The position numbers and the translations under genes are program-made. This document shows, piece by piece, positions 9,059 to 17,650 of a stretch of 64,000 nucleotides of DNA (position 1 is the first letter of the stretch; the number at the start of each line of letters is the position of its first letter). The notes under the pieces are model-generated. The model saw only the letters and a list, made by a program, of their open reading frames with translations. It was not told the origin of the DNA and did no database searches. The DNA comes from Caballeronia sp. SBC1 (lineage in GTDB: Bacteria > Pseudomonadota > Gammaproteobacteria > Burkholderiales > Burkholderiaceae). The stretch covers positions 806,001 to 870,000 of the forward strand of contig NZ_CP049158.1 in assembly GCF_011493005.1 (NCBI RefSeq). Direction: 5' to 3'.

Positions 9059-9865
9059 ATGACTCGAGTATTGATTACCGGCGCGGCGGGCCACATTGGG
9101 CGCGTGCTCCGCGCCGGTTTCCAGGGCCACTATGCGCTGCGTCTGGCCGACATTGCGCCGCAAGCCGAGGCGCAGGCAGGTGAGGAAATCGTGACCGCGG
9201 ACATCACGCGGCTGGAGGATCTTCTTCCCGTCATGGAAGGTGTCGACGTGGTCGTCCATCTTGCCGGTATTCCTGACGAGGATCGCTGGGAGCGCATCCG
9301 CGATATGAACATTGAAGGCTGCTACAACGTGTTCGAAGCGGCGCGGCAAGCGGGCGTCAAGCGCGTGGTGTTCGCGAGCTCGAATCATGCAGTGGGTTTT
9401 CATCGTCGCGACCGGATGATCGATAACGCGGTCGAGCCTCGCCCGGACAGCCGCTACGGCATCTCGAAGGTGTTCGGCGAGGCGCTTGGCCGGATGTACG
9501 CGGACAAGCACGGCATGTCGGTCGCGTGCATCCGCATTGGGTCGTTTCGCCCCGACGACCAGCCGAGCGCGCCACGGCACCTCTTCACCTGGATCAGCCA
9601 TCGCGACATGGTGCAGGTGGCACGCCGCTGTATCGACTATCCGGATTTTCACTTCGCGATCGTCTATGGCGTGTCCAATAACGCGCGCAATCGCTGGGAC
9701 AACGCCAACGTGCGCTATCTCGGCTTTGTGCCGGAGGACGACGCTGAACTGCACGCGGCCGAGATCGCTGCAACCGGGAAGATAGAAGACTCGCGCGAAG
9801 CGCTGTTTCATGGCGGCTTCGGCTGCCTGGTCGAATTCGACGGGGATCCGGCCCGGATCGATTGA
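9059..9865 (+). CDS. udh: Uronate dehydrogenase-like NAD-dependent epimerase/dehydratase
   Basis: This 268-residue extended-SDR protein has the Rossmann loop TGAAGHIG (7-14), SSNH at 107-110 and the catalytic YGISK at 133-137. It also has the blocks I recall from characterised uronate dehydrogenases: RIGS, TW-S-D-V, IVYG and RWDN. That enzyme oxidises galacturonate or glucuronate with NAD+ to the aldaro-lactone, which opens to galactarate or glucarate. The rest of the cluster (dehydratases, aldolase, carriers) fits that product. Assignment rests on remembered motif similarity, so a related hexose or pentose dehydrogenase remains possible. Confidence 0.78.
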   Translation: MTRVLITGAAGHIGRVLRAGFQGHYALRLADIAPQAEAQAGEEIVTADITRLEDLLPVMEGVDVVVHLAGIPDEDRWERIRDMNIEGCYNVFEAARQAGVKRVVFASSNHAVGFHRRDRMIDNAVEPRPDSRYGISKVFGEALGRMYADKHGMSVACIRIGSFRPDDQPSAPRHLFTWISHRDMVQVARRCIDYPDFHFAIVYGVSNNARNRWDNANVRYLGFVPEDDAELHAAEIAATGKIEDSREALFHGGFGCLVEFDGDPARID

Positions 9866-9914
9866 ATGTGGCGGTCCATCGTCGGGAAAGCGCGTCGCGT
9901 TGTAGTATGCGGTC

Positions 9915-11009
9915 GTGAATGGCATCATTCATGACCCTACGACGAGAAGCAGGTGGACGTTGAACACGGAATTAAAAAAGAGGGCGCCGCGCCGCAAGTC
10001 CAACGCGGTTTCAGTCATGGACGTCGCGCGCGCCGCCGGAGTTTCCACGGCGACCGTTTCGCGTGTTCTTAACGGCAACGCCACGGTTGCGCAGGCATTG
10101 CAGGACCGGGTACGCGAGATCGCGCAAAATCTTGGCTACACGCCCCATGCGGCCGCGCGCGCGCTTGCGTCCCAACGCTCGAAGACCATCGGCGCAGTCA
10201 TTCCGTCGCTTGAAAACCAGAACTTTGCGCTCGGCGTGTTCGCGCTGCAAAAACGTCTTGGCGAAGCCGGTTATACGCTGCTTCTGGCCTGTTCGTACTA
10301 TGACCAGGAGGACGAACTCAAGCAGGTCCGCGCGCTGATCGCCGATGGCATTGCCGGGCTGATGCTGGTGGGCCGCAGTCATTCCCCCGCTCTTTACGAA
10401 CTGCTCGAGAAGGAGCAGATTCCGCTCGTGAACGGCTGGACCGTCGATCAACATCATCCGTATGTAGGCTTCGATAACGTCGCGGTCGGGCGGCGCATCG
10501 CGGAATATCTGCTCGATCTCGGGCACGTGCATTTCGGCATGATCACGCAGATGACCCAGCACAGCGATCGCGCGGCCGATCGCATCATGGGTGTGCGCGC
10601 AGCCTTGCGGGCGCGCGGGCTCGAGTTGCGTCACGAGCACCTGATCGAGATGCCGCACAAGATCATTGAAGGCCAAATGGCCATGCGCGCGCTGATGCAG
10701 GGTCCAATCCGGCCGACTGCTGTTATCTGCGGCACGGACTTGCTGGCGGTGGGCGCACTTGCCGAAGCGCACGAAGCCGGCATCAACGTTCCCGGCGAAC
10801 TGTCGATTGCCGGTATCAACGACATCGAATTTTCCAGCTTTACCACGCCACCGCTAACCACGATGCGTCTGGCCGCGGACGAAATCGGCGCACGCAGCGC
10901 CGAGTACCTGCTCGCGCATATAGAAGGGCGGCCCGCCAGTTCTCAGAACATCGTGCCCACCGACCTGATCGTGCGCGGCACGACGGGCCGTCCTCCCAGC
11001 AGCGGTTAA
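9915..11009 (+). CDS. LacI-family transcriptional regulator (GntR-of-LacI type)
   Basis: This 364-residue protein has an N-terminal helix-turn-helix (MDVARAAGVSTATVSRVLNG) and a periplasmic-binding-protein-like effector domain. The effector domain resembles gluconate- and sugar-acid-responsive LacI members. The GTG at 9915 gives the longest form. A TTG at 9960 close behind AGGTGG is an alternative and would remove 15 residues before the HTH. Two LacI-type palindromes and a promoter lie immediately downstream, ahead of the MBL hydrolase gene, so it probably represses that transcript in the absence of a sugar-acid inducer. Confidence 0.85.
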   Translation: MNGIIHDPTTRSRWTLNTELKKRAPRRKSNAVSVMDVARAAGVSTATVSRVLNGNATVAQALQDRVREIAQNLGYTPHAAARALASQRSKTIGAVIPSLENQNFALGVFALQKRLGEAGYTLLLACSYYDQEDELKQVRALIADGIAGLMLVGRSHSPALYELLEKEQIPLVNGWTVDQHHPYVGFDNVAVGRRIAEYLLDLGHVHFGMITQMTQHSDRAADRIMGVRAALRARGLELRHEHLIEMPHKIIEGQMAMRALMQGPIRPTAVICGTDLLAVGALAEAHEAGINVPGELSIAGINDIEFSSFTTPPLTTMRLAADEIGARSAEYLLAHIEGRPASSQNIVPTDLIVRGTTGRPPSSG

Positions 11010-11058
11010 GCCTGGCTTGGCGATGTGCGCGGGATTTGCCCGTACGTTCGATTTTTTC

Positions 11059-11072
11059 GGTAATCGCTTACC
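11059..11072. promoter_or_regulatory. LacI-type operator O1 (upstream copy)
   Basis: The sequence GGTAATCGCTTACC has 5-bp perfect arms (GGTAA/TTACC) around a 4-bp centre. It matches the general LacI/GalR operator form. It lies 50 bp after the LacI gene and 182 bp, centre to centre, from a second operator, a spacing that would allow DNA looping. Confidence 0.75.
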
Positions 11073-11208
11073 ATAAAGAGAGCGGGGTCGATCTATCTTC
11101 GCCGAGATGAGAAATTAAATAACGATCGATACCTGAGTAAAGCGGCATAAATATCTGTTTTTATAGGGTTGAATTACGATGGCTTGGGTTTTCCTTGAGT
11201 GCCGGTTG

Positions 11209-11237
11209 TTGACAGATAGGTTCAATTTCTCTACATT
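11209..11237 (+). promoter_or_regulatory. Sigma-70-type promoter of the MBL hydrolase/MFS transcript
   Basis: A perfect TTGACA -35 box (11209-11214) is followed after exactly 17 bp by TACATT (11232-11237, four of six matches to the -10 consensus). The predicted start near 11244 falls inside the downstream LacI operator. This is the classic arrangement for steric repression. Confidence 0.7.
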
Positions 11238-11241
11238 CTGA

Positions 11242-11253
11242 GTAAGCGCTTAC
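11242..11253. promoter_or_regulatory. LacI-type operator O2 overlapping the transcription start
   Basis: GTAAGCGCTTAC is a perfect 12-bp palindrome with the central CG step expected of LacI-family operators. It directly follows the -10 box of the promoter at 11209-11237. Bound repressor would block initiation. Confidence 0.8.
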
Positions 11254-11370
11254 CAGTCGAATGAAGAATTCCGGGACGTTTGCGCTTCCACTTCAGATGT
11301 CGGCCAGGAAAACTCTTCGTGGCAACGAAGTCATAAGGCGCCGGCGATACCGCGCACTCAAGAGACGCCC

Positions 11371-12171
11371 ATGCATGAATCTTCGAAGCTTACGAATGAT
11401 CACGCCGACGAATTCACCATCCACCCGCTTAACTGCGGCACGATCCGCAACCACGAACGCTCAGGCTTCCTGTACCGCACGGATTGTGGCGGCGCGCGGC
11501 TGAACGCTCCGTGTATCGCATGGTTGTTGCGCAGCCAGAATCGCACTCTGCTCGTGGACACGGGACCGGGTACCCGGAGTCGCGCCGCGCGTTTTTACAG
11601 CGACGACGGAGACCAGCAGGATCTTCTGAACGAAGAGCTGGCACGCCTGGGCGTGGATCCCTCCGACTTGACGCACGTCATCCTCACGCATCTGCACAAC
11701 GATCATGTCGGAGGGGCGCCGCTGTTGAAGAACGCTCGTTTTTACGTGCAAGAGGCGGAGCTTAAAGAAGCCGTGTGGCCGGTGCCTTTTCAACGGCCCA
11801 TTTACGAAACCAATCAGCTCGGCAAGATCCCTTCGTGGGTCGACATTCTGGACCGCATGGAAGTGCTCGAGGGGGACGCCGAGATCATGCCTGGGGTACG
11901 CGCTTTACTGCTCCCGGGCCACACGTCCGGCTCACAGGGGGTGCTGGTGAATACCGCAGAAGGCGGGTTCCTGATTGCCGGGGATCTGGTGCCTCTGTAC
12001 GAAAGCTGGCCGGGCACAGAGAGCCAGGCGATACCCAACGGAAATCACACGGATCTGCGTGCGTACTCCGCAAGCTTCAGGCGCCTGGCGGCGCTTAACG
12101 CCACGGTATTGCCGGCGCACGAGCCGCGCGTATTCGATTTCAAACAATATCCTTCGTGCCGTTGCTTGTAG
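11371..12171 (+). CDS. MBL-fold metallo-hydrolase (lactonase-like)
   Basis: This 266-residue metallo-beta-lactamase-fold hydrolase has the full dinuclear metal set: H107, H109, D111 and H112 (HLHNDHVGG), H184 (PGHTSGSQG), D205 (AGDLVPLY) and H250 (PAHEP). The spacing resembles N-acyl-homoserine-lactone lactonases. No signal peptide is visible, so it acts in the cytoplasm. Because it is under LacI control beside a uronate dehydrogenase whose product is a sugar lactone, an aldarolactonase role is worth considering. That is inference; quorum-signal hydrolysis is the alternative. Confidence 0.8.
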   Translation: MHESSKLTNDHADEFTIHPLNCGTIRNHERSGFLYRTDCGGARLNAPCIAWLLRSQNRTLLVDTGPGTRSRAARFYSDDGDQQDLLNEELARLGVDPSDLTHVILTHLHNDHVGGAPLLKNARFYVQEAELKEAVWPVPFQRPIYETNQLGKIPSWVDILDRMEVLEGDAEIMPGVRALLLPGHTSGSQGVLVNTAEGGFLIAGDLVPLYESWPGTESQAIPNGNHTDLRAYSASFRRLAALNATVLPAHEPRVFDFKQYPSCRCL

Positions 12172-12315
12172 CGTGCCTTTTTAGCGTGTCTTGTACCCGG
12201 GCCGCGACTTAAGCCTGGCATTTACCCCCGGCGCTCAGCGGATGACAATCGAATAGCGCCCGGTAGACCTCAGCGACGAGACCGCTGCGCCTGAGCGAGA
12301 GAATCCAGGAGACAA

Positions 12316-13617
12316 ATGATGGATCAGCGTTGGTTTCGCCTACTCCCTGTGATGATGATCACGTTCATCATTGCGTTCATGGACCGTACTAACATCGGCT
12401 TCGCCATACCGTTGATGGGTAAGGAGTTGAGCATCACGGCGTCGGTGCTTGGGTTTGCCTCCGGTGTGCTGTTTTTTGGCTATGGCATGTCTCAGACCGT
12501 GTCCGGCTGGCTAGCCGATAAAGGGCATGGCCGGATGCTGGTCGCCGTCCTGATGTTGTTCTGGGGCTTGACTGAAATCTCGCAGGGCTTCGTACATAGC
12601 GCAACCCAGCTGGTGATCGTACGCTTCGCGATCGGGCTGTTCGAAGGGGGCGTGTTTCCCACTTTCCTGTTGTTCGTCAAGAACTGGTTTGCGCCGTCGG
12701 AGCGAGCTCGCGCTAATGGCATCTGGCAACTGTGCTATCCGCTGGCGGCAGTAATTAGTGGTCCTATCGCTGGCTATATTCTGCGTTCAGGCGACTGGCG
12801 TTCGTTGTTTATTATCGAAGGTGTTTTTCCGCTTGTCTGGGTGTTTGTCTGGCTTTGGGGCGTGGCAGACTCCCCGCTGCATGCGAAGTGGTTGAGCGAG
12901 GCCGATCGTGCGCGCATCGTCGAAAAGATCGAGAACGAAAACAAGTTACGCGCCGAAAGGGAGGCGCCGGGAGTACCCGCCTCATTCGGGTCGCAAATGA
13001 CGCGTTTGCCCGTCCTGTTGTTCACGGCGTCAATCCTTCTATGGAACGTCGGTTTCCTTGGCTTCGTGATCTGGTTGCCGAGCGTGATCCATCAGCAGCC
13101 CGGCTTGTCCCAAACCGAAGTCGGCTGGCTCAGCGCGATTCCTTATGCATGCGCTATTGTCGTCATGCAGATCCTGACCTACTGGTCAGACCGTACGCTT
13201 GATCGCCGCCTTTTCTCCGCGCTTCCTCTCGCCGTGTCAGGCGCGGCGCTGGTAATCGGCGGGTTGACCTATGGCAGCAACACGTTCGTCTTCAACATGG
13301 GACTTCTGGTGATCGCCGGCGCAACGTTGTATGGCTCGCAACCGGTGCTCTGGTCCATCGCGACAGAAATCCTGCCCGGTCGCGTGACCGGGTCGGTCAG
13401 CGGGGCGATCAACGCCGTGGGCGTATTGGGCGCATTCGCCGGGCCGTATCTCGTTGGTTATGTCCGCGCGGTCACGCAATCATTTTCCGCGGGTTTGCTG
13501 GTCATGGGCGGTAGCTTGATCGGCACGTGTATCCTGGTGTTGTTAATCAAGGAAGCCGGCCGACCCCGAACGCCCGCCGCCAGTTCTCGTCTTGATCTGA
13601 CGCAGATCGCCGATTGA
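12316..13617 (+). CDS. MFS transporter, ACS family
   Basis: This 433-residue, roughly twelve-segment carrier has the ACS N-terminal pattern (FMDRTNIGFAIPLMGKEL). ADKGHGRMLVA takes the place of the usual loop 2-3 motif. It follows the MBL hydrolase by 144 bp on the same strand and probably shares the LacI-controlled promoter, making it the third acid-sugar-type carrier of this region. It starts at ATG 12316, preceded by CAGGAGAC. The substrate is unknown. Confidence 0.84.
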   Translation: MMDQRWFRLLPVMMITFIIAFMDRTNIGFAIPLMGKELSITASVLGFASGVLFFGYGMSQTVSGWLADKGHGRMLVAVLMLFWGLTEISQGFVHSATQLVIVRFAIGLFEGGVFPTFLLFVKNWFAPSERARANGIWQLCYPLAAVISGPIAGYILRSGDWRSLFIIEGVFPLVWVFVWLWGVADSPLHAKWLSEADRARIVEKIENENKLRAEREAPGVPASFGSQMTRLPVLLFTASILLWNVGFLGFVIWLPSVIHQQPGLSQTEVGWLSAIPYACAIVVMQILTYWSDRTLDRRLFSALPLAVSGAALVIGGLTYGSNTFVFNMGLLVIAGATLYGSQPVLWSIATEILPGRVTGSVSGAINAVGVLGAFAGPYLVGYVRAVTQSFSAGLLVMGGSLIGTCILVLLIKEAGRPRTPAASSRLDLTQIAD

Positions 13618-13791
13618 ACGCAATGTAGCAGCAGTGTCGAGGATCGGCTTCTCGGCTGCATGTTGTGCGTGACACGCGATTGATCTCTACTCGTGCTGAA
13701 TCTATTCAAGCCGTCCCGTTGAATAACCGCGAATGACGCGACATCATCGAGATCGAGCGGCTGATCCGGCACGCATTCAACAAGAGGTCAT

Positions 13792-14946
13792 ATGCAAAAC
13801 TTTTCCTTCCACAATCCGACCAAGATCATTTTCGGCGAAGGCCAGATCGCCGCGTTGAATTCAGAAATTCCATACGACGCTCGCGTGCTGATTACTTCCG
13901 GTGGCGGCAGTATCAAGAGCAATGGCGTGCTCGCACAAGTGCAGGCGGCGCTAGGAGAGCGCGCATGGTTCGTGTTCGGCGGCATCGAGCCGAATCCGAC
14001 CTACGAGACCTTGATGCAAGCGGTCGCGATGGCACGCGAGAAGAACATCGACTTTCTGCTTGCAGTTGGCGGAGGCTCGGTCATCGACGGTACGAAGTTC
14101 ATTGCGGCTGCGCTGAAGTTCGACGGCGAACCGTGGGACATTCTGGAAAAGCAGGCGCAGGTGCATGACGCGATGCCGTTTGGAAGCGTGTTGACGCTGC
14201 CTGCGACCGGTTCGGAAATGAACAGCGGCGGCGTTATCAGCCACCGTGCGCGAGGCGACAAGCTTGCGTTTAGCAGCGAAGCGACTTATCCGCGTTTTTC
14301 AGTGCTCGATCCCACAACGAGCTATTCGTTGCCGCCAAGGCAGATTGCCAACGGGGTAGTGGACGCGTTTGTTCATATCGTGGAGCAGTATCTGACCTAT
14401 CCGGTTGGTGCAAGCGTGCAGGACCGTTTTGCGGAAGGACTCCTGATCACACTGACAGAGGTTGGCCCGCAAGCACTCGCCGATCCGTTCAACTACGAGG
14501 TTCGCGCGAATCTCATGTGGGCCGCCACCATGGCGCTTAACGGTTTGATCGGTGCCGGCGTGCCCCAGGATTGGGCGACGCATATGCTTGGCCACGAAAT
14601 TACCGCGCTGCACGGACTGGATCACGCTCAGACACTCGCCATTGTCCTACCGGCGATGCTGCGCGTGCGTCGCGACGAGAAGCGTGTAAAGTTGCTGCAA
14701 TACGCGGAGCGTGTCTGGAACATTACGCGAGGCAGCGAGGACGATCGTATTGCCGGGGCAATCACTGCGACCCGCGTGTTCTTCGAGCGCTTGAGTGTCG
14801 GCACCCGCTTGCGCGACTACGATATCGGCGGCTCTTCCATCAGCACGCTCGTGGCGAAGCTTGAAGAGCACGGCATGACGGCGCTGGGCGAGCGCGGCGG
14901 CGTGACGCCCGAGGTGGCTCGCCAGGTGTATCAAATGGCCGTGTAA
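13792..14946 (+). CDS. yqhD: NADPH-dependent iron-containing alcohol/aldehyde dehydrogenase YqhD
   Basis: This 384-residue protein matches the E. coli YqhD pattern along its length. It has the GGGS nucleotide loop near 38, ITSGGGSIK, LLAVGGGSVIDGTKF, LTLPATGSE, ANGVVDAFVH, and the metal-binding block with GHE and LDHAQTLAIVLPA. YqhD reduces short and peroxidation-derived aldehydes with NADPH and protects against reactive aldehydes. An AGAGGTC ribosome-binding region precedes ATG 13792. It is transcribed away from the sugar-acid region and may be independent of it. Confidence 0.9.
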   Translation: MQNFSFHNPTKIIFGEGQIAALNSEIPYDARVLITSGGGSIKSNGVLAQVQAALGERAWFVFGGIEPNPTYETLMQAVAMAREKNIDFLLAVGGGSVIDGTKFIAAALKFDGEPWDILEKQAQVHDAMPFGSVLTLPATGSEMNSGGVISHRARGDKLAFSSEATYPRFSVLDPTTSYSLPPRQIANGVVDAFVHIVEQYLTYPVGASVQDRFAEGLLITLTEVGPQALADPFNYEVRANLMWAATMALNGLIGAGVPQDWATHMLGHEITALHGLDHAQTLAIVLPAMLRVRRDEKRVKLLQYAERVWNITRGSEDDRIAGAITATRVFFERLSVGTRLRDYDIGGSSISTLVAKLEEHGMTALGERGGVTPEVARQVYQMAV

Positions 14947-15181
14947 CGAAGACCTTTCCGGGGCTAACAGTTTCGAATTGACCATTACCGGGACCTATGC
15001 CGGGACGCACCGAGATCCGCCATGAAGCAGCGAATGAACCACCTCGGGTTTTCTGCGTCCGATAAGGTAGACGGCCAAAGAGGGGCTGTTCTGCCCTCTG
15101 AAAGCATGTCTGACTGCGCCGTTGGCTGAGGGCATACGAGTCCTTTCCGGCGAACCATCCAGACTCGACACGAATCGATCC

Positions 15182-15766
15182 ATGACATACGGCACTTCGA
15201 ACTCTGACTTCCTGCACTTCTTCCGTTCATGGCTTTCCAACCCGCTGAGCGTTTCAGCAGTTGTTCCATCGGGAGAAGCACTGGGTCGGCTTATTACTCA
15301 GAACATTGATCCGTGTGATAGCCCCGTCCTCGAGCTTGGCCCCGGAACCGGGGTGTTTACAAAAGCGCTGTTGGGTCGAGGCCTGAGCGAGACTGAACTT
15401 ACTCTGATTGAAAGCAGCCCAGATTTTGCTCGGCTGCTGCGCCGTCGATTCCCGCAATCCCGGGTGCTTTTGGCTGATGCATCGCGGCTTTCGACGCTCG
15501 ATCTGTTTCCACCTGCTTCGATTGGCGCGGTGGTCAGCGGTCTGCCGTTACTGTCCATGTCGCGGCGAAGAGTGATTTCTGTCCTTCGTGGCGCCTTTCG
15601 CTATATCCGCCCTGACGGGGCATTCTATCAATTTACCTACGGATTTCGTTGTCCCGTGCCGCATGCAATCCTCGCTCGTCTGGGGTTGAAAGCTACCCGC
15701 GTAGGGCAGACCGTTCGGAATCTGCCACCCGCTGTGGTCTATAGGATCACCAGAAGGGGGCCGTAG
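15182..15766 (+). CDS. SAM-dependent methyltransferase, phospholipid N-methyltransferase/KsgA-like
   Basis: This 194-residue protein has a class I methyltransferase core: LELGPGTGVFTKALL is the SAM-binding loop (about 50-65), with an acidic residue in LIESSPDFARLL and a GLPLL motif where related enzymes have N/GLP. The family includes bacterial phosphatidylethanolamine methyltransferases and rRNA adenine dimethylases; length and the FLHFFRSWLSNP start favour the lipid type. ATG 15182 was chosen over a TTG at 15122 because the family begins with this helix. Substrate not proven. Confidence 0.72.
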   Translation: MTYGTSNSDFLHFFRSWLSNPLSVSAVVPSGEALGRLITQNIDPCDSPVLELGPGTGVFTKALLGRGLSETELTLIESSPDFARLLRRRFPQSRVLLADASRLSTLDLFPPASIGAVVSGLPLLSMSRRRVISVLRGAFRYIRPDGAFYQFTYGFRCPVPHAILARLGLKATRVGQTVRNLPPAVVYRITRRGP

Positions 15767-15925
15767 GTTGACAGGACGAAAACGGCCATGATGGCTGTTG
15801 CGTGAAACCGTGAAATATTCGGCGCGAGAAACGCTTGCGATGCTTGGAAAGTTGCGTCCAAGTGGAAACATCCGCAGCGACAAGAGCGGTAATTCAACGT
15901 GGAGATGAATACAAAGGAGTATGAA

Positions 15926-16336
15926 GTGTTCAATTTTTTTGACGTGAACGACATCATCAAGACGTTTCCCGACGAGGCAGTTAGCACGATTGTAGACACC
16001 TATCTCACCGACGAGCCTTCAGCTAGCTCGCGAATCTTTCGCGTCTACTATCCAATACCTCGCCACTACCATGAGACCTGCGAGGAGCATCTCTATCTCC
16101 TGACGGGCAAAGTAAAATTTGCGATCGAAGACGAAGATCCTCGCGTGCTCACGGCCGGTCAGCTAGTCACGTTTGAACGGAACACCGTGCATGCAATTAC
16201 CGAGATTCTGGAGTCTCCCGCCGTATTTTTTACGGTTGATGCACCCCGGCGCGTGCCGTCCGACGTTGTGTACGTTAATCCGGAGGATGCAAAGATACGT
16301 CCTTTCGTTACGCACCTAAACGATCCCGGTCAATAA
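15926..16336 (+). CDS. Cupin-domain protein
   Basis: This 136-residue single cupin barrel has the histidine motif PRHYHETCEEHLYLLTG, a Glu where metal is usually bound, and a second-strand histidine in NTVHAI. The preferred start is the GTG at 15926, because AAAGGAG (15913-15919) sits 6 bases upstream. In-frame starts at 15899 and 15905 lie upstream of that ribosome site. Cupins of this size bind a metal and a small ligand or act as isomerases or sensors; no function can be fixed here. A class-I cytochrome c gene follows. Confidence 0.7.
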   Translation: MFNFFDVNDIIKTFPDEAVSTIVDTYLTDEPSASSRIFRVYYPIPRHYHETCEEHLYLLTGKVKFAIEDEDPRVLTAGQLVTFERNTVHAITEILESPAVFFTVDAPRRVPSDVVYVNPEDAKIRPFVTHLNDPGQ

Positions 16337-16366
16337 GTCGGTCACAAGGATTGCGGCATGATTCCG

Positions 16367-16389
16367 GTGCCGTGCCGTGCCGTGCCGTG
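16367..16389. repeat. GTGCC pentanucleotide tandem repeat (4.6 copies)
   Basis: Four consecutive GTGCC units and a partial fifth lie 31 bp after the cupin stop, in the gap before the cytochrome c gene. It is intergenic, so copy-number change would not shift a reading frame. Confidence 0.9.
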
Positions 16390-16547
16390 TTGATCCAAGC
16401 TCGCTTGAGTGACGGGAAATATAGTTAGTAATGCAGATATTTTTATAGATGCAGGATACCATCGGATAACAAAATGGTAATGTTCTTGACCGTGTGGCGC
16501 AATGTGGAGATCGCATACTAAAGCCAACTTTCACTGCGGTTCGACGG

Positions 16548-17117
16548 ATGAACAACATGAGCGTATCGACGAAAAGATCCCTTTCAGGACGTGGCAAAGC
16601 GGGCCTGTTGCTGGCAGGAGCCGCTGTTGCGATCATTGCCGGGGGACTGGCGTTCATGGAGTCGGGCATTTACGACGTTTCCGTGTCGTCGGGACATAAC
16701 CCCTTGGTTGCGCGGGTTCTGCATGAGACGTATATGCAATCCCTGCATCGGCACGCTCAAAATATAGTCGTTCCAGCCGACCTGGTTAGCGCAGAAAATG
16801 TTCGGGCAGGAGCCCGTCTTTACAACTCAACCTGCGTGTATTGCCACGGAGCGCCGGGTCGAGAGCTTAGCTCGATTGGACAGGGAATCCTGCCTCTTGC
16901 TCCGCCATTGCTCGACGCCCATCGCCGGAATAATCCGAAGCTAATGTTCTGGGTCATCAAGAACGGCGTCAAGATGACCGGCATGCCTTCATTCGGAAAG
17001 ACGCAGAGTGATCAGTCGATGTGGCAACTCGCGGCGTTCCTGTCAAAAGGACGGGGGATATCTGCTCAAGACTACGATGCCTTGATGTTCAAAAATAACG
17101 CCGCGTTAACGAAATGA
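16548..17117 (+). CDS. Membrane-anchored c-type cytochrome (monoheme)
   Basis: This roughly 189-residue protein has an N-terminal membrane anchor at about 17-38 (LLLAGAAVAIIAGG) and one heme-binding site, CVYCH. A distal GMPSFG methionine is the likely axial ligand. It resembles the cytochrome subunits that pass electrons from periplasmic dehydrogenases to oxidases. Starts at 16548 and 16557 are both possible; ribosome sites are weak. No dehydrogenase partner is adjacent, so the electron donor is unknown. Confidence 0.75.
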   Translation: MNNMSVSTKRSLSGRGKAGLLLAGAAVAIIAGGLAFMESGIYDVSVSSGHNPLVARVLHETYMQSLHRHAQNIVVPADLVSAENVRAGARLYNSTCVYCHGAPGRELSSIGQGILPLAPPLLDAHRRNNPKLMFWVIKNGVKMTGMPSFGKTQSDQSMWQLAAFLSKGRGISAQDYDALMFKNNAALTK

Positions 17118-17249
17118 TGAACGGAGATCGAATATCCGTCGGATTTCTGAATGAGTCAGGTCTTTGAGAAAACCTTAACGCTGCCTTATCTACATTGAAA
17201 TTTGGCTACATTGAAATTCGGTCGTCAAAACGCATCTTGCTGACATACT

Positions 17250-17540
17250 ATGAACGCTCGTATCGCACTACCTGTTCTGACGCTAGTCACCGTGTTGTTC
17301 AGTTTTCCGCCTGTCCAATGCGAGGCTGCAGGCATGTCGGTATCCAACAGTATTGCCCAGTTATCCGAGCCAGAACCAACGACTGCCGACGGTACCCTTG
17401 CGAGCAGCAATGACCTTATGCATGGAAACGGCCGGTCGGCCGATAAAAGCGGCGTGGATCAAGCAACTCATCCGCAGCTGAAGCCCGGCTATCCCTGTCA
17501 GAATTTTCACGTCAGGGAACCGACTTGTCCAGCAAGGTGA
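17250..17540 (+). CDS. Small putative secreted protein, unknown function
   Basis: This 96-residue reading frame begins with a convincing signal-peptide-like stretch (LPVLTLVTVLFSFPPVQC), followed by a hydrophilic tail with two cysteines and several prolines. I recognise no domain. The Shine-Dalgarno signal is weak. It lies between the cytochrome c gene and a convergent LysR gene. It may be a periplasmic protein or, if C24 is lipidated, a lipoprotein, but the lipobox is poor. Confidence 0.4.
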   Translation: MNARIALPVLTLVTVLFSFPPVQCEAAGMSVSNSIAQLSEPEPTTADGTLASSNDLMHGNGRSADKSGVDQATHPQLKPGYPCQNFHVREPTCPAR

Positions 17541-17650
17541 CAGATGGTCTGCAGCGCGCGGCAACAGCACTCTAACGCTGGGCCAACGCGGGTGAGAGCG
17601 CGCAGATGCAGGGAACGTTCAGCTTGTCCTGAGTTGCAAGAGAAAATCAT

